From positions 1 through 64,000 of the forward strand of contig NZ_JARXHY010000011.1 in assembly GCF_031127815.1 (NCBI RefSeq): a DNA stretch of 64,000 nucleotides, written 5' to 3'. Shown piece by piece: positions 17,333-25,811 of the stretch (its first letter is position 1; the number at the start of each line of letters is the position of its first letter). The notes under the pieces were generated by a model, which was not told the DNA's origin, ran no database searches, and worked only from the letters and a program-made list of their open reading frames with translations. The position numbers were made by a program, and so were the translations under genes. This DNA is from Pelagicoccus sp. SDUM812003 (GTDB lineage Bacteria > Verrucomicrobiota > Verrucomicrobiia > Opitutales > Opitutaceae).

Positions 17333-17458
17333 TTAACTGAGTGAGAATGACTGAGATCGCTTTGCCTCTTTTTTCGATCGCTTCGCTTCTTTCTTTTCCT
17401 TCGCGGTCTTTTGAGGCGCCTTCTTGTCTTCTCTCTTGGTGTCTTTGGTCTTTGGCAT
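17333..17458 (-). CDS. Lysine-rich 41-residue mini-protein
   Basis: MPKTKDTKREDKKAPQKTAK and on to a KEKKEAKRSKKEAKRS run. Over a third of the residues are Lys or Arg. Such tails resemble DNA- or RNA-binding histone H1-like peptides, but no family is assigned. An ATG start, a stop at 17333 and a strong terminator directly behind it support a real gene. No island promoter motif was found upstream. Confidence 0.6.
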   Translation of the reverse strand: MPKTKDTKREDKKAPQKTAKEKKEAKRSKKEAKRSQSFSLS

Positions 17459-17550
17459 ATCTGAATCTGGGTTTGTAGGTTTTCTAAGGATACACTATCC
17501 TCTTAAAGGTGGTTCACAGCTCCTGTGGAGTGTGGTGATGGTTTGCCCTG

Positions 17551-17796
17551 CTAGGCGGAGAAGTCGGCGGGATCTCGGCCGGTGGAGGCGGGTGGTTGCG
17601 TCGTGCCTTCGACTTTGGCTTTGGTTCCCGTCTTGTTGGTCTCCTTGACAGGGGCGTGAAGGGTCGACTCGCGCTTCTTGAAGCGTCGGATCAGTCGTTT
17701 CGTTTGGCTGCGGAGAAAATGCAGAACATTCTCGGCCTGGAGGGTTCGCTTGTCCTTGGATCGCTCGCGGTCGGCTTTCGTTTTCTGAGTCTGCAT
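17551..17796 (-). CDS. Small basic protein of unknown function
   Basis: 81 residues, strongly basic in the first half (QKTKADRERSKDKRTLQAEN then LRSQTKRLIRRFKKRE), with a Thr/Pro-rich tail. It may bind nucleic acid. No domain recognised. Support comes from the well-formed island promoter about 60 bases upstream and its position next to another basic mini-protein. Confidence 0.6.
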   Translation of the reverse strand: MQTQKTKADRERSKDKRTLQAENVLHFLRSQTKRLIRRFKKRESTLHAPVKETNKTGTKAKVEGTTQPPASTGRDPADFSA

Positions 17797-17861
17797 GTCG
17801 AATATGGGTTGGATGATTAGCGGAAGTCTCGGTTGGGGGCTGGCGCTTTTTCGGGCTTGTG

Positions 17862-17903
17862 ATGATACTCTGCCGGAGGTCGAACGGCTATGGGGTGGAA
17901 CCC
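17862..17903 (-). promoter_or_regulatory. Island promoter motif, site 11 (small basic protein)
   Basis: Minus strand GGGTTCCACCCCAT, 22 bases, then TATCAT. Predicted leader about 59 bases. Confidence 0.75.
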
Positions 17904-18031
17904 TTCCTTTTTTCGAACCGTGCCGTGCAAGGGGTCCCTGTGCGGTTGCTCCCCAGAGCCTGTGGTTCGTATTGGAACGGAAACGAGATGGCGTAGTCGC
18001 GAGTCAGAAAGTCGAACGGTGAAGCCAGCGT

Positions 18032-18709
18032 CTATTCGGTAGTTGGCTGAACACTACTTTCGATGACACCGGTAGCGATGGCGTGGCGGGTGAGCCCTGC
18101 AGTGTCGTGGATGTTGAGCTTGTCCATCAGTTTCTGGCGGTGCTTTTCGACTGTCTTGATGCTGATATGCATTTCCGAGGCCATCTGCTTGTTGGCGAAA
18201 CCTTCGGCGACGAACTGGAGGACCTCCGATTCGCGTTTGGTCAAAGGTCGCGGACTTTGCTCGTTGGGCGTTCCTTCCAGCCGAGCCTTTTCCTTGGCGT
18301 TTCGCATGCGGTGGGCGACGCTCGGGCTGAAGTACGACATACCGGCGGCGATCTCGCGGATGGCCTGCAGGAAGACGTCGCCCGAGTTTTGCTTCACGAG
18401 GAATCCGGCCGCGCCCACTTTTGCCATGTGGGCGACGTATTCGTCGTCGCTGTGGGCGGAAAGAGCTAGTACACGCGCCTTTGGGTTTGCCGCGAGAATT
18501 TGGCGGGTGGCTTCAAATCCGTTTAGACCGGGCATGGCGATGTCCATGACAACCACGTCAGGACGAACGGCGTTGGCGCAAGTGACTGCCTCGCGGCCGG
18601 TCGAAGCTTCGCCGACCACTTCGAACTCGTCGGAAAGGTCGAGCAAGGCGCGGAGGCCCTCTCTCACGATGCCATGGTCCTCGGCGAGCAGTACGGTGAT
18701 GCGTTTCAT
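18032..18709 (-). CDS. NarL/FixJ-type response regulator
   Basis: 225 residues from the ATG at 18709; an upstream open frame is discarded because the receiver starts at MKRITVLLAEDHGIVREGL. Receiver domain 1-120 with the phospho-acceptor Asp56 in VVVMDIAMPG and the usual Lys in FLVKQNSG. A LuxR-type helix-turn-helix lies at about 155-215 (LTKRESEVLQFVAEGFANKQM then ISIKTVEKHRQKLMDKLNI). The start overlaps the stop of the sensor kinase gene (ATGA), so the two are translationally coupled. Target genes are not known. Confidence 0.93.
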   Translation of the reverse strand: MKRITVLLAEDHGIVREGLRALLDLSDEFEVVGEASTGREAVTCANAVRPDVVVMDIAMPGLNGFEATRQILAANPKARVLALSAHSDDEYVAHMAKVGAAGFLVKQNSGDVFLQAIREIAAGMSYFSPSVAHRMRNAKEKARLEGTPNEQSPRPLTKRESEVLQFVAEGFANKQMASEMHISIKTVEKHRQKLMDKLNIHDTAGLTRHAIATGVIESSVQPTTE

Positions 18710-19782
18710 GGTTGACCCTTTCCGCGGGGAGAGAAGGGCAGGACTGCGGTGATGGTGGTACCGCAGGGGGACTTTGATTCGATCGAAAACGCTCCGCCGA
18801 GCATTTCGATGCGCTCGCGCATGCCGAGCAGACCGAGTCGCTTTGGTGTCGCAGAATTTAGGATACGCTTGGCGTTGAACGACTTTCCGTCGTCGCGGAT
18901 TTCGAGTTTGATGCTGTCGGGCGTTTTGCTCAGGTCCACCCACACGTTTTTCGCTTTGGCGTGGCGAACAACATTGGTCAAGGCTTCTTGAGCCACGCGA
19001 TAGAGGGCGGTGGCCTGTTCGTTGCCGAACGAGTCGATGCTGCTATCGGCGTTGAAGCGGATCTTCAGCCCGAGGCTCCCAGGCAGATCTTTGATATAGG
19101 AACGAATAGACGGAACGATGCCCAAGTCGTCCAGCAAGGAGGGCCTCAGGCGAAGGGCGTAGCGGTGGACTGCTTCGACCGATTGTTCCACCAGCTTCTG
19201 CGTCTGGTCGATTCGATCGCTAATGTCACGACTGCCAATTTGAGCGACCTTCTTCAGTGTGGTGAGCCGGACGTTGATGCCAGCCAGGACTTGGGAAATC
19301 TCATCGTGCAGATCGCGGCTGATTTCCTTGCGTTCTGTTTCCTGAGCGAGAAGAAACTGGAAGGTCAGGCGCCGCACCTGGAGACGTTGGGTTTGCGATT
19401 CCTGCAGCAGCTTTTCGTGTCGATTGCTCTCCCTGCGCAGGCGGCCCTCCAGCGACTTCTCGGTTCGCTGGGATTTCAATTGCTGCGCGATGCGTTCGCG
19501 CTCCAGTGGGGCGAGGGCCTCCATTTGGAAGACCGCTGACGACGAGATGCCGGAGGCTTCGAGTCGTTTGCCCTTGGGAGCCGTTTTTTCCCCTTCGAGA
19601 CGCGTCATCGCTAGATCGTGCACGCGTGCGAGGTCGATTGCAGTCAGGCCCAGCTGCACGGCTTGTTTGCCGATGGCTCGAGCGGATCGAGAGGTTTTGG
19701 CTGGTCGAGGACCGCGCGCTAGGTGGGCGGCGAGGGCGCTTTCATAGGTGCGTACGAACTGGTTTTTCTGGTTGGCTACCAT
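18706..19782 (-). CDS. Soluble NarX/DesK-type sensor histidine kinase
   Basis: 358 residues from the ATG at 19782 (MVANQKN); 43 further codons upstream are open but look non-coding. No membrane helix. The N-terminal half is helical and ends in a coiled coil. HisKA_3 dimerisation domain with RKEISRDLHDEISQVLAGIN (His159), then a HATPase domain with LYRVAQEALTNVVRHAKA and LGLLGMRERIEMLGG. It phosphorylates the regulator encoded directly downstream. With no membrane segment or known sensor domain, the signal is probably cytoplasmic or comes through a partner. Confidence 0.9.
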   Translation of the reverse strand: MVANQKNQFVRTYESALAAHLARGPRPAKTSRSARAIGKQAVQLGLTAIDLARVHDLAMTRLEGEKTAPKGKRLEASGISSSAVFQMEALAPLERERIAQQLKSQRTEKSLEGRLRRESNRHEKLLQESQTQRLQVRRLTFQFLLAQETERKEISRDLHDEISQVLAGINVRLTTLKKVAQIGSRDISDRIDQTQKLVEQSVEAVHRYALRLRPSLLDDLGIVPSIRSYIKDLPGSLGLKIRFNADSSIDSFGNEQATALYRVAQEALTNVVRHAKAKNVWVDLSKTPDSIKLEIRDDGKSFNAKRILNSATPKRLGLLGMRERIEMLGGAFSIESKSPCGTTITAVLPFSPRGKGQP

Positions 19783-20147
19783 AGGCTTGGCTGGGGTGAA
19801 GGCTCTCTGGCGTCGGCGCGATTGAGCTACCCGCAACAGGTTAAGTATCACGGAGAAGCTCGAAAGGCGAGAGAAGGTTTCTGGGTTATTACCCGACTGG
19901 CACCATCGCATTCCTGCTCTTCACCATATGCTTTTCAAGGACCTTGCGGTTAATCAGGCGTTTGCTTCGCCAGTTGGGCGTGCGCCCTCCGAGATTCCGC
20001 GGGTGATTGCCAGCGCCATCGAAAATCCGACTATCCGATCACGTTTAACAAGTTTCTCGACAGAATCCTGGAAATGTAAAATTAATTTGGATACATGTCG
20101 CCGAGTATTGCTGTCGGATCCGTAACGAACTCTCGGAGGCGGAGTTG

Positions 20148-20179
20148 AAAAAAGAGGACCGCCGTTCGGGCGATCCTCT
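20148..20179 (-). terminator. Intrinsic terminator behind the small secreted protein gene
   Basis: On the minus strand a stem of GAGGA.CGCC against GGCG.TCCTC (one mismatch) closes on a GTTCG-type loop and is followed by a run of U residues. It lies just after the stop at 20202. Confidence 0.75.
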
Positions 20180-20201
20180 CTGGTCTCAAGTGGTAGTTCG
20201 A

Positions 20202-20537
20202 TTAGGAACGGCTTCCGCGCGGCCGGCCGTTTCCGCCGCGTCTGAGCGAGCTTGCTCCGCGAGTAAATCTCACTGAATCGATCTTTTCGTGGGCTTCGAC
20301 GCTTGCGTTGGACGGGCTCTGGGAGGGCGTCTCTTGGGCGTGCTTTGTTTGGGGACGCTTCCCGTTAGCGCTGTATTGGCGGCTGGCCTCCGCGGGAGTC
20401 TTTGCCAGCAGAGCGTTTGAGTCCGCGGGTTTTAAACGCTGCTTGGCGTGGTTGTCTAAGCTCGATGAATACTGTCCGGCGCAGAGTGATCCGGCGAGAA
20501 TGCTTATCGAGGCGATGAGTATGGTGGTGGTCTTCAT
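20202..20537 (-). CDS. Small secreted basic protein of unknown function
   Basis: 111 residues. A Sec-type signal (MKTTTILIASISILAGSLCAG; a lipobox reading LAGSLC is also conceivable). The mature part is polar and low in complexity and ends in an Arg/Gly-rich tail (TRGASSLRRGGNGRPRGSRS). No domain recognised. A strong terminator follows. Confidence 0.55.
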   Translation of the reverse strand: MKTTTILIASISILAGSLCAGQYSSSLDNHAKQRLKPADSNALLAKTPAEASRQYSANGKRPQTKHAQETPSQSPSNASVEAHEKIDSVRFTRGASSLRRGGNGRPRGSRS

Positions 20538-20721
20538 TTTGTGGTTGGTTTAGGTGGCGGCAGTTGCCGAACGGTGGTAGTTGGAGTTTGGAAGTGTGTA
20601 GTTGAATTGTGGATGAACGCTTGGCGTTTGGCATCGCAGTAGCGTTGGTTCACGTTTCGGGACGTGACGCATGAAGTGGGAGCTTGGCTCTTAACCGCTA
20701 AAGGGTTTGGGGGCGCCTGAT

Positions 20722-22383
20722 CTATCGAGTCGCGAAGAAGGGCGCGCAGAAGCAGGAGGAAGAGGGAAACGTGTCTGCGTCTCGCCAGACCCGCTCCAGT
20801 TTGGTCGCGAACGGGGCGGCTTCGAGATTCTTTCCTTGGGCGAGCAGCGCGTTTTGCAGGCCCAGAAGCCCCCATCCGTTGTCGCGGTTGCGCACGATGT
20901 CCTCGCGGTAGACTTTCTCCGCTTCGGCGAAGTGGCCTTGTTCCATGAGGAGAGCTCCGAGAGCATGTCGCACCGGAAGCATCCAGCCGGGAGGTTCATC
21001 GTAAATGAGTTCGTCTTCTGCTGCGATGCCTTGGCGAAGAATTTCGTAAGCCTCGCTGTATTTGCCTTCTCGGTACAACAATTCTCCTTGAATCATCGCT
21101 CGGGCGATGGGGAGAACGGTGGCGACCGAATTGATGAAAATGTACCAGTCTTCTGGGACGCTGGCCATCGCTGCGTCGAACGCTTTGATTTCCTCGCGAG
21201 CTTCCTTGGTGCGACCGGTGGCGGAAAATGCGATGGAGCGAGCGTAGTGGCGCACGGCGTTGCTAACGAGCCGGTCTTCCGCGTACGCGGGCTCGTTTAG
21301 AATGTCTTCCCATTTGCCGAAGCGAATCATGACGTGGAAGGTGGTCGGCATGATGCCCTCGATGAGACCAGCGTAGGCTTTTAGGTTTTCTTCCGGCATC
21401 TCCGCTTCGAGATCGCGAGCCGCTTTCATCGCATCGGCGTAGCGGCCGGACATCATGGCTGCGTAAGCGAGGAAGTGCTGATTGTGGGCGTAGTATACGG
21501 AATACATTTGTGGCTTGGGTGCGATGGCGAAGTAGGCGCGATCGGCCTCAATAGCGTTCGCGTTGGAGTCGACCGCGTCGCTGTAGCGCCCGATTCGAAT
21601 GTAGATGTGGGAGGGCATGTGAACCAGGTGCCCGGCGCCCGGCACGAGTTCTCTCAGGGTGTCGGCCGCTGTTTCGGCGCGATTCGGATCCTGGGACGCT
21701 TCGACGGCGTGGATGTAGAAATGGTTGGCCCCTGGATGATCGGGACGGTTGGCGAGCACAGTTTCAAGGGTTTGCGTGATTTCATCGATGCGTCCGATGG
21801 GATTGCCCTCGTTGTCCCAGTAGTTCCATGGCTGGAGGTTCATGAGAGAGTCGGCGTAGATTGTTCCCACGTCAGGGTCGTTGGGGAAGGCGGCGAATGC
21901 TTTGCCCATGGCCGCTGCAAACGCTTCGTCGAGCTCGCGACGGTCCTCAGGCGCGGGATAGGCGTAGCGTTGAGAAACCGCTCGGATCAAGGCGACCTCG
22001 GCCGGGCTAGCGTTTTCCAGGCGAGCCAGAGCTTCATCGGCAGCTGCGCGGGCTCGTTGCGAGCGTTCGTCGGTCATCGCCGGGTCGTTGATGTTGATGC
22101 CGTGCGAGTAGGCGATTCCCCACCAAGGCATGGCTGCAGTCGGATCGGCTTGGGCGGCGGCGTGAAAGGAGCGAATCGCTTCGTCGTGGTTGAATCCATA
22201 CATGAGCTGGATCCCTTGATTGAAGAGCTTTTGAGCCTTTTCCGATTTCGTCGAGATGGGACGAACATAGTCGCCAAACCCTGGATACAGTCGGTCAGGC
22301 GCGTCTTGGGATTCGGCCGAGATCGCGTTGAGGCAGAAAACGGTAGCCAGCAAAAGGGAGGCGGAAGTAAGAATTGGTTTCAT
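20722..22383 (-). CDS. Secreted TPR-repeat protein
   Basis: 553 residues from the ATG at 22383. Signal peptide about 1-24 (LTSASLLLATVFCLNAISA). The rest is tetratricopeptide-like helical pairs: EKAQKLFNQGIQLMYGFNHDEA then AIRSFHAAAQADPTAAMPWWG near the start, and ALGALLMEQGHFAEAEKVYREDI near the end. The motif GANHFYIHAVEAS and PSHIYIRIGRYSDAV mark a widespread family of periplasmic TPR proteins of unknown function. TPRs mediate protein-protein contacts. Its start directly follows the remnant of a homocysteine methyltransferase gene. Confidence 0.8.
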   Translation of the reverse strand: MKPILTSASLLLATVFCLNAISAESQDAPDRLYPGFGDYVRPISTKSEKAQKLFNQGIQLMYGFNHDEAIRSFHAAAQADPTAAMPWWGIAYSHGININDPAMTDERSQRARAAADEALARLENASPAEVALIRAVSQRYAYPAPEDRRELDEAFAAAMGKAFAAFPNDPDVGTIYADSLMNLQPWNYWDNEGNPIGRIDEITQTLETVLANRPDHPGANHFYIHAVEASQDPNRAETAADTLRELVPGAGHLVHMPSHIYIRIGRYSDAVDSNANAIEADRAYFAIAPKPQMYSVYYAHNQHFLAYAAMMSGRYADAMKAARDLEAEMPEENLKAYAGLIEGIMPTTFHVMIRFGKWEDILNEPAYAEDRLVSNAVRHYARSIAFSATGRTKEAREEIKAFDAAMASVPEDWYIFINSVATVLPIARAMIQGELLYREGKYSEAYEILRQGIAAEDELIYDEPPGWMLPVRHALGALLMEQGHFAEAEKVYREDIVRNRDNGWGLLGLQNALLAQGKNLEAAPFATKLERVWRDADTFPSSSCFCAPFFATR

Positions 22384-22402
22384 GGTGGTAAACGGATTGA
22401 GT

Positions 22403-22675
22403 TTAATCGCGATAGGGGTGATGGTGGGCGGACAGGGCTTGGGCGATGAGGCGGAAAGGTTCCGCATCGGTGCCGCAGCAACCGCCGAGAATATTGAGGT
22501 CGAACGCCTCGGCGAGGTTCGGAATGATCAGCTCCTTTTCGAAGGTTTTCTAGGCTGGAGCATCGTTTAGAACTTCGAAGGAGCAGAAATCCCGAAGCGG
22601 GTAGCCCTGCTGAAACAGGAGAAAGGTTTCGTTGTCCGCGAAGGTAGGAAGCGTTGGTCGCTGTTCAGCAAACGT
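22403..22675 (-). pseudogene. Homocysteine S-methyltransferase remnant with its middle deleted
   Basis: One minus-strand frame reads TLPTFADNETFLLFQQGYPL then RDFCSFEVLNDA, which resembles the N-terminus of homocysteine S-methyltransferases (the ...ETTLIFHEG.DLP.FAAF.LL region). A TAG follows, and the same frame resumes with ELIIPNLAEAFDLNILGGCC then GTDAEPFRLIAQAL up to a TAA at 22403. GGCCGT is the zinc-binding cysteine pair near the C-terminus of this family. The family is about 300 residues; roughly 200 between the two parts are missing. The enzyme, which transfers a methyl group to homocysteine, must be inactive. There is no start codon in a sensible place. Confidence 0.75.
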
Positions 22676-22992
22676 GTGATATTGGAACGGGTGGGTGTCA
22701 TGATCTTGAACGTTGGAGGTTAGGCAAAGGAGACTGCCGCCGCTGGGAGAGCTCCGAGAATGGCGCAATCGTATCGAATCGTGCCTCAGTCGCCTAGCTC
22801 GGCGAATTACGGTACTGCGCCGTCCGCACTACGGTGTTCGATGGGAGGAGTCCCCGTAGCAGGACGCGAAGGGGATGCGTTCCGCTCGACTTGGGACTTG
22901 TCGGGGGTTGTCGAAGCGAGCGCTGGAGATTTCGTAAGGGCGCCAAGGCCTGTGCCTTGGCTGTGTCAGGACAGGGCGGATACATGACAGTC

Positions 22993-23022
22993 AAAAAAAA
23001 GACCGGCAACAATGCCGGCCTT
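22993..23022 (-). terminator. Intrinsic terminator downstream of the cupin gene
   Basis: GGCCGGCAT..TGCCGGTC-type hairpin on the minus strand followed by eight U residues. It closes the MocR-cupin unit. Apart from this and the remnant above, 22676-23084 shows nothing. Confidence 0.85.
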
Positions 23023-23084
23023 GAAGGGTGTTTGTTTGCCTAGAAGCCAAATTGATCGCGACGAAGGGACTGTAAAGCGAGGTT

Positions 23085-23585
23085 TTAGTCTTCGGCGGAG
23101 GCAGGCACGCCCGGAAAGGTGAGTCCGAAGCGCCCGCACAGTTTCGGAATGCTATCGAAATCCATCTCTAGATTGTACTTCTGGTTGATCCGTTCGAACT
23201 GGCCTTGGTCTCCCCAAGCAGCAGCGACTTCTCGAAAATAGTCTTCAAATCCCGCTGGCGATATGACTTCGATGATTTCGCAAGGGTCGTCTGATGGATT
23301 CCAAAACGTGTGCCATTGTCCCCGAGGTTTGAATACCCATTCGCCTGCTCGAGCGGTGACCACCTCATCGCCTAGTAGAGCGGCCAAGGTGCCTTTTAGC
23401 ACGTAGGAGTATTCGTCCTCGTCGTGGTGATAGTGGAGCGGAGCCGCGAGCGCGTGGGGAGCGATCGGATGATGGACGACCGAGAATCTTCCATCGGAAA
23501 GATCTCCATCGATTTTCCAGTCGACTCCGAGTCCACCGAAATCGAACGGTGGGGTTTTCTGTTTCGCGAGTTGTTTTGTGATCAT
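23085..23585 (-). CDS. Single-domain cupin protein
   Basis: 166 residues. A cupin barrel at about 35-125, with the first metal motif in PLHYHHDEDEYSYVLKG (two His, one Glu) and the second in GEWVFKPRGQWHTFWNPSD. Metal ligands are present, so it may bind a metal and act as a small-molecule oxygenase, isomerase or sensor; the substrate is unknown. It lies 27 bases downstream of the MocR regulator on the same strand and is followed by a terminator, so the two probably form one operon. Confidence 0.85.
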   Translation of the reverse strand: MITKQLAKQKTPPFDFGGLGVDWKIDGDLSDGRFSVVHHPIAPHALAAPLHYHHDEDEYSYVLKGTLAALLGDEVVTARAGEWVFKPRGQWHTFWNPSDDPCEIIEVISPAGFEDYFREVAAAWGDQGQFERINQKYNLEMDFDSIPKLCGRFGLTFPGVPASAED

Positions 23586-23612
23586 GGTGTTCTGTCAGTT
23601 GTGAATGGATGG

Positions 23613-25088
23613 CTAGTTGCGTGCCCTTTTGCGGAGAGGGACCGCGGATAGCGCTTCTACGGAAAGTTCGCGGACCAGCGAGCCGAGCGTCCTGATGGCG
23701 TCGCGGCTTCGTTGACCGAAGGGATTTCCGCAGCTGATTCGGATGCGATTCTCTTGCGTGCCTCCGATGGCGAACATCGATCCGGGGATCACGGAGATCC
23801 CGTTTGCCAAAGCGCGTCGATGGAGTTCCAGAGCGTTTACAGTCTCCGGGAGTTCGATCCAGATGACGAAACCGCCTTGGGGTTTCGAGACCGACGTTCC
23901 TTCGGGGAACGCTGAGAGGACGGCGTGGTGGATGGATTCGACCTGTTGCTTGAGCTGTTTCCGAAGGGACCTGAAGTGCCTTTCGATGCTGCTTGAGGCT
24001 AGGAACTGCGCGAGGCCATATTGGATGATGGGTGGTGTACCGATTGTTTGGGTACGTTTAATCTTATTCGCTTTCTCGAAGTGGCCTCCTGGGGCTAGCC
24101 AACCGACGCGCATCCCTGGGGCGATCGATTTCGAAAAGGAGCTGCAGTAGAGAACCGTGCCTTCTTGGTCGTACGCCTTTATCGGCCGTGGTCGGGTTTT
24201 TCCGAAATACAGATCTCCGTAAACGTCGTCCTCGATGAGCGATACGCCATGGTCATCCAACAGTTGGAGTAGTGACTTGCGTCTGTCGTCGCGCATGCAA
24301 CTACCGTTCGGGTTGCTGAACGATGGAGTGAGTACGACCGCCTTTACGGAATGCACGTCCAAAGCTTGGGCGAGCATTTCGATGTTGAGTCCATGTTCCG
24401 AGGAGGAGGGGATTGGCAGGGCTCTCAACGAGAGACGTTCGAGCATCTCCAGGATTCCGAAGTAGCAAGGAGACTCCACGACAACGGTGTCCCCCGGCTT
24501 CGCGACCACTTGCAGGGCGAGATTCATGGCTTCGGTCGCGCCCACAGTCACAATCAGCTCTTCCGGGTCGACATGGCATCCACTTAGGGAAAGGCGTACA
24601 GCGAGCTGGCGCTTCAGTTCCGGGATGCCGCTGCACTGAGGATAGCGGCCGAAGAGCTCCGGGTCGTTTCGCGACGCGGAGGCGACCGCTTTGGAGAGTT
24701 TCTCGTATGGAGTGAGGGAAGGATGGGGCAATGCGAAGCCGAAGTTGACGACGTCGGGGCGATTTACGCGCTGAAAAACGCTTTCGATGACGTCGGACAC
24801 GTCTATGGAAAGAGGGGCGAAGCCCGACCTACGCGTGGGCCTATCAGAAACTCCTGAGAGGGGGCTTATCGATTTGACATAGTATCCAGATTTTGGACGC
24901 GCTTCGACGAACCCCTTCATTTCCAGAAGCTCCAGTGCGTGCATGACGCTTGCGTGGCTGACGCTTTCGCTGGAGCAAAGAGTTCGGATCGAAGGAAGCT
25001 TGTCGCCCGTCCGATAGACTCCATCGAGTATTTGCGATTCGATTCGCGACGCCAGACGCTGATAGATGTAAGCGGCTTCGTTTCTCAT
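23613..25088 (-). CDS. MocR-type GntR/aminotransferase transcription regulator
   Basis: 491 residues from the ATG at 25088 (MRNEAAYIYQ); the longer frame adds an unlikely leader. An N-terminal GntR winged helix spans about 5-75 (GDKLPSIRTLCSSESVSHASV then MHALELLEMKGFVEARPKSGYYV). A fold-type I aminotransferase domain spans about 100-480, with VGATEAMNLALQVVAKPGDTV, LTPSFSNPNGSCM, LIEDDVYGDLYF, and the PLP lysine in CSSFSKSIAPGMRVGW. MocR proteins use PLP or an amino acid adduct as effector. The cupin gene directly downstream is a likely target; which ligand is sensed is unknown. Confidence 0.9.
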   Translation of the reverse strand: MRNEAAYIYQRLASRIESQILDGVYRTGDKLPSIRTLCSSESVSHASVMHALELLEMKGFVEARPKSGYYVKSISPLSGVSDRPTRRSGFAPLSIDVSDVIESVFQRVNRPDVVNFGFALPHPSLTPYEKLSKAVASASRNDPELFGRYPQCSGIPELKRQLAVRLSLSGCHVDPEELIVTVGATEAMNLALQVVAKPGDTVVVESPCYFGILEMLERLSLRALPIPSSSEHGLNIEMLAQALDVHSVKAVVLTPSFSNPNGSCMRDDRRKSLLQLLDDHGVSLIEDDVYGDLYFGKTRPRPIKAYDQEGTVLYCSSFSKSIAPGMRVGWLAPGGHFEKANKIKRTQTIGTPPIIQYGLAQFLASSSIERHFRSLRKQLKQQVESIHHAVLSAFPEGTSVSKPQGGFVIWIELPETVNALELHRRALANGISVIPGSMFAIGGTQENRIRISCGNPFGQRSRDAIRTLGSLVRELSVEALSAVPLRKRARN

Positions 25089-25241
25089 GTTGGCGAGATC
25101 ATATGCAAATTTAGAGTGGGCGCATAGGAGCAAATCCGCTCAAAGCGTATGGTAGCAGATGGCGCTGCAATGTACTATGCTCAGCGACTTCATATATCTC
25201 TGTGACTAGGCGATTCGCTTGGGATCTGAGAGGATTGAGGC

Positions 25242-25418
25242 ATGGAAATGAAGCCGATATTGAAACGGGTTCGGGACTGGATGGATTCGCGGAAACAGAA
25301 GGGTGGAACGAAGGTGCGCCTGATCGTGGACCCTCGGAAGATTGGGGTTCGTCCCAAAAATGGGCGTATCGTCGTCTTCGGAAGCCGCGCATTCGAGATC
25401 ACGCGAAAGGGCGAGTGA
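25242..25418 (+). CDS. Possible small basic protein, unknown
   Basis: 58 residues starting MEMKPILKRVRDWMDSRKQK and ending in a strand-rich VRLIVDPRKIGVRPKNGR then IVVFGSRAFEI. GAGG lies five bases before the ATG. The alternation of charged and hydrophobic residues looks protein-like rather than random, but overlapping frames are open too and no family is recognised. The rest of the 25089-25811 gap shows only the terminator below. Confidence 0.4.
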   Translation: MEMKPILKRVRDWMDSRKQKGGTKVRLIVDPRKIGVRPKNGRIVVFGSRAFEITRKGE

Positions 25419-25708
25419 ACGGTGGCCACGTGCGATGGCAGTCTTGCTCAGGACTCTGTCAGGTAACGATTTTACGGGTACAGCGAGAGACCTAGAACCG
25501 ATCGCGGACCGATATTCGGTTTTCGCTTGAATGATCGTCAGTTGCTATTCGGGCGAAAGTGTCCTCGTCGTAGGCGGATCGTTTTGGTGTGGCGGGTCAG
25601 CGCATCGTCTTACGGTGATTGGTAGGGGACTTCATCCTTCGCTGCGTGTAGATTTGTGAATTGTATGTAATTGTATTGAGGATACGATACAGAGCGAAGC
25701 TCTGAAAC

Positions 25709-25737
25709 TAAAAACGGCGACCGCATTTGCGGTCGCC
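25709..25737 (-). terminator. Intrinsic terminator of the Ser-Asp linker protein gene
   Basis: GGCGACCGC pairs with GCGGTCGCC around a four-base loop, followed on the minus strand by GUUUUUAG. It lies 75 bases after the stop at 25812. Confidence 0.8.
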
Positions 25738-25811
25738 GGGTGAAGCGTTTGTCTTGAAGCTCGTTCCGCGTGAAGCCGGAAGCGAACGCTCAGGAAGTCT
25801 TGGTAGGTATG

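Noticed and set aside
19890-19905. GGGTAATAACCC palindrome upstream of the sensor kinase
   Set aside because: It has a four-base spacer and no TATNAT hexamer 22 bases downstream, so it was not counted as an island promoter.
22410-22430. ACCCCTAT string before the TPR gene
   Set aside because: It lies inside the coding remnant of the methyltransferase (HHHPYRD), and its upstream half and hexamer do not match.
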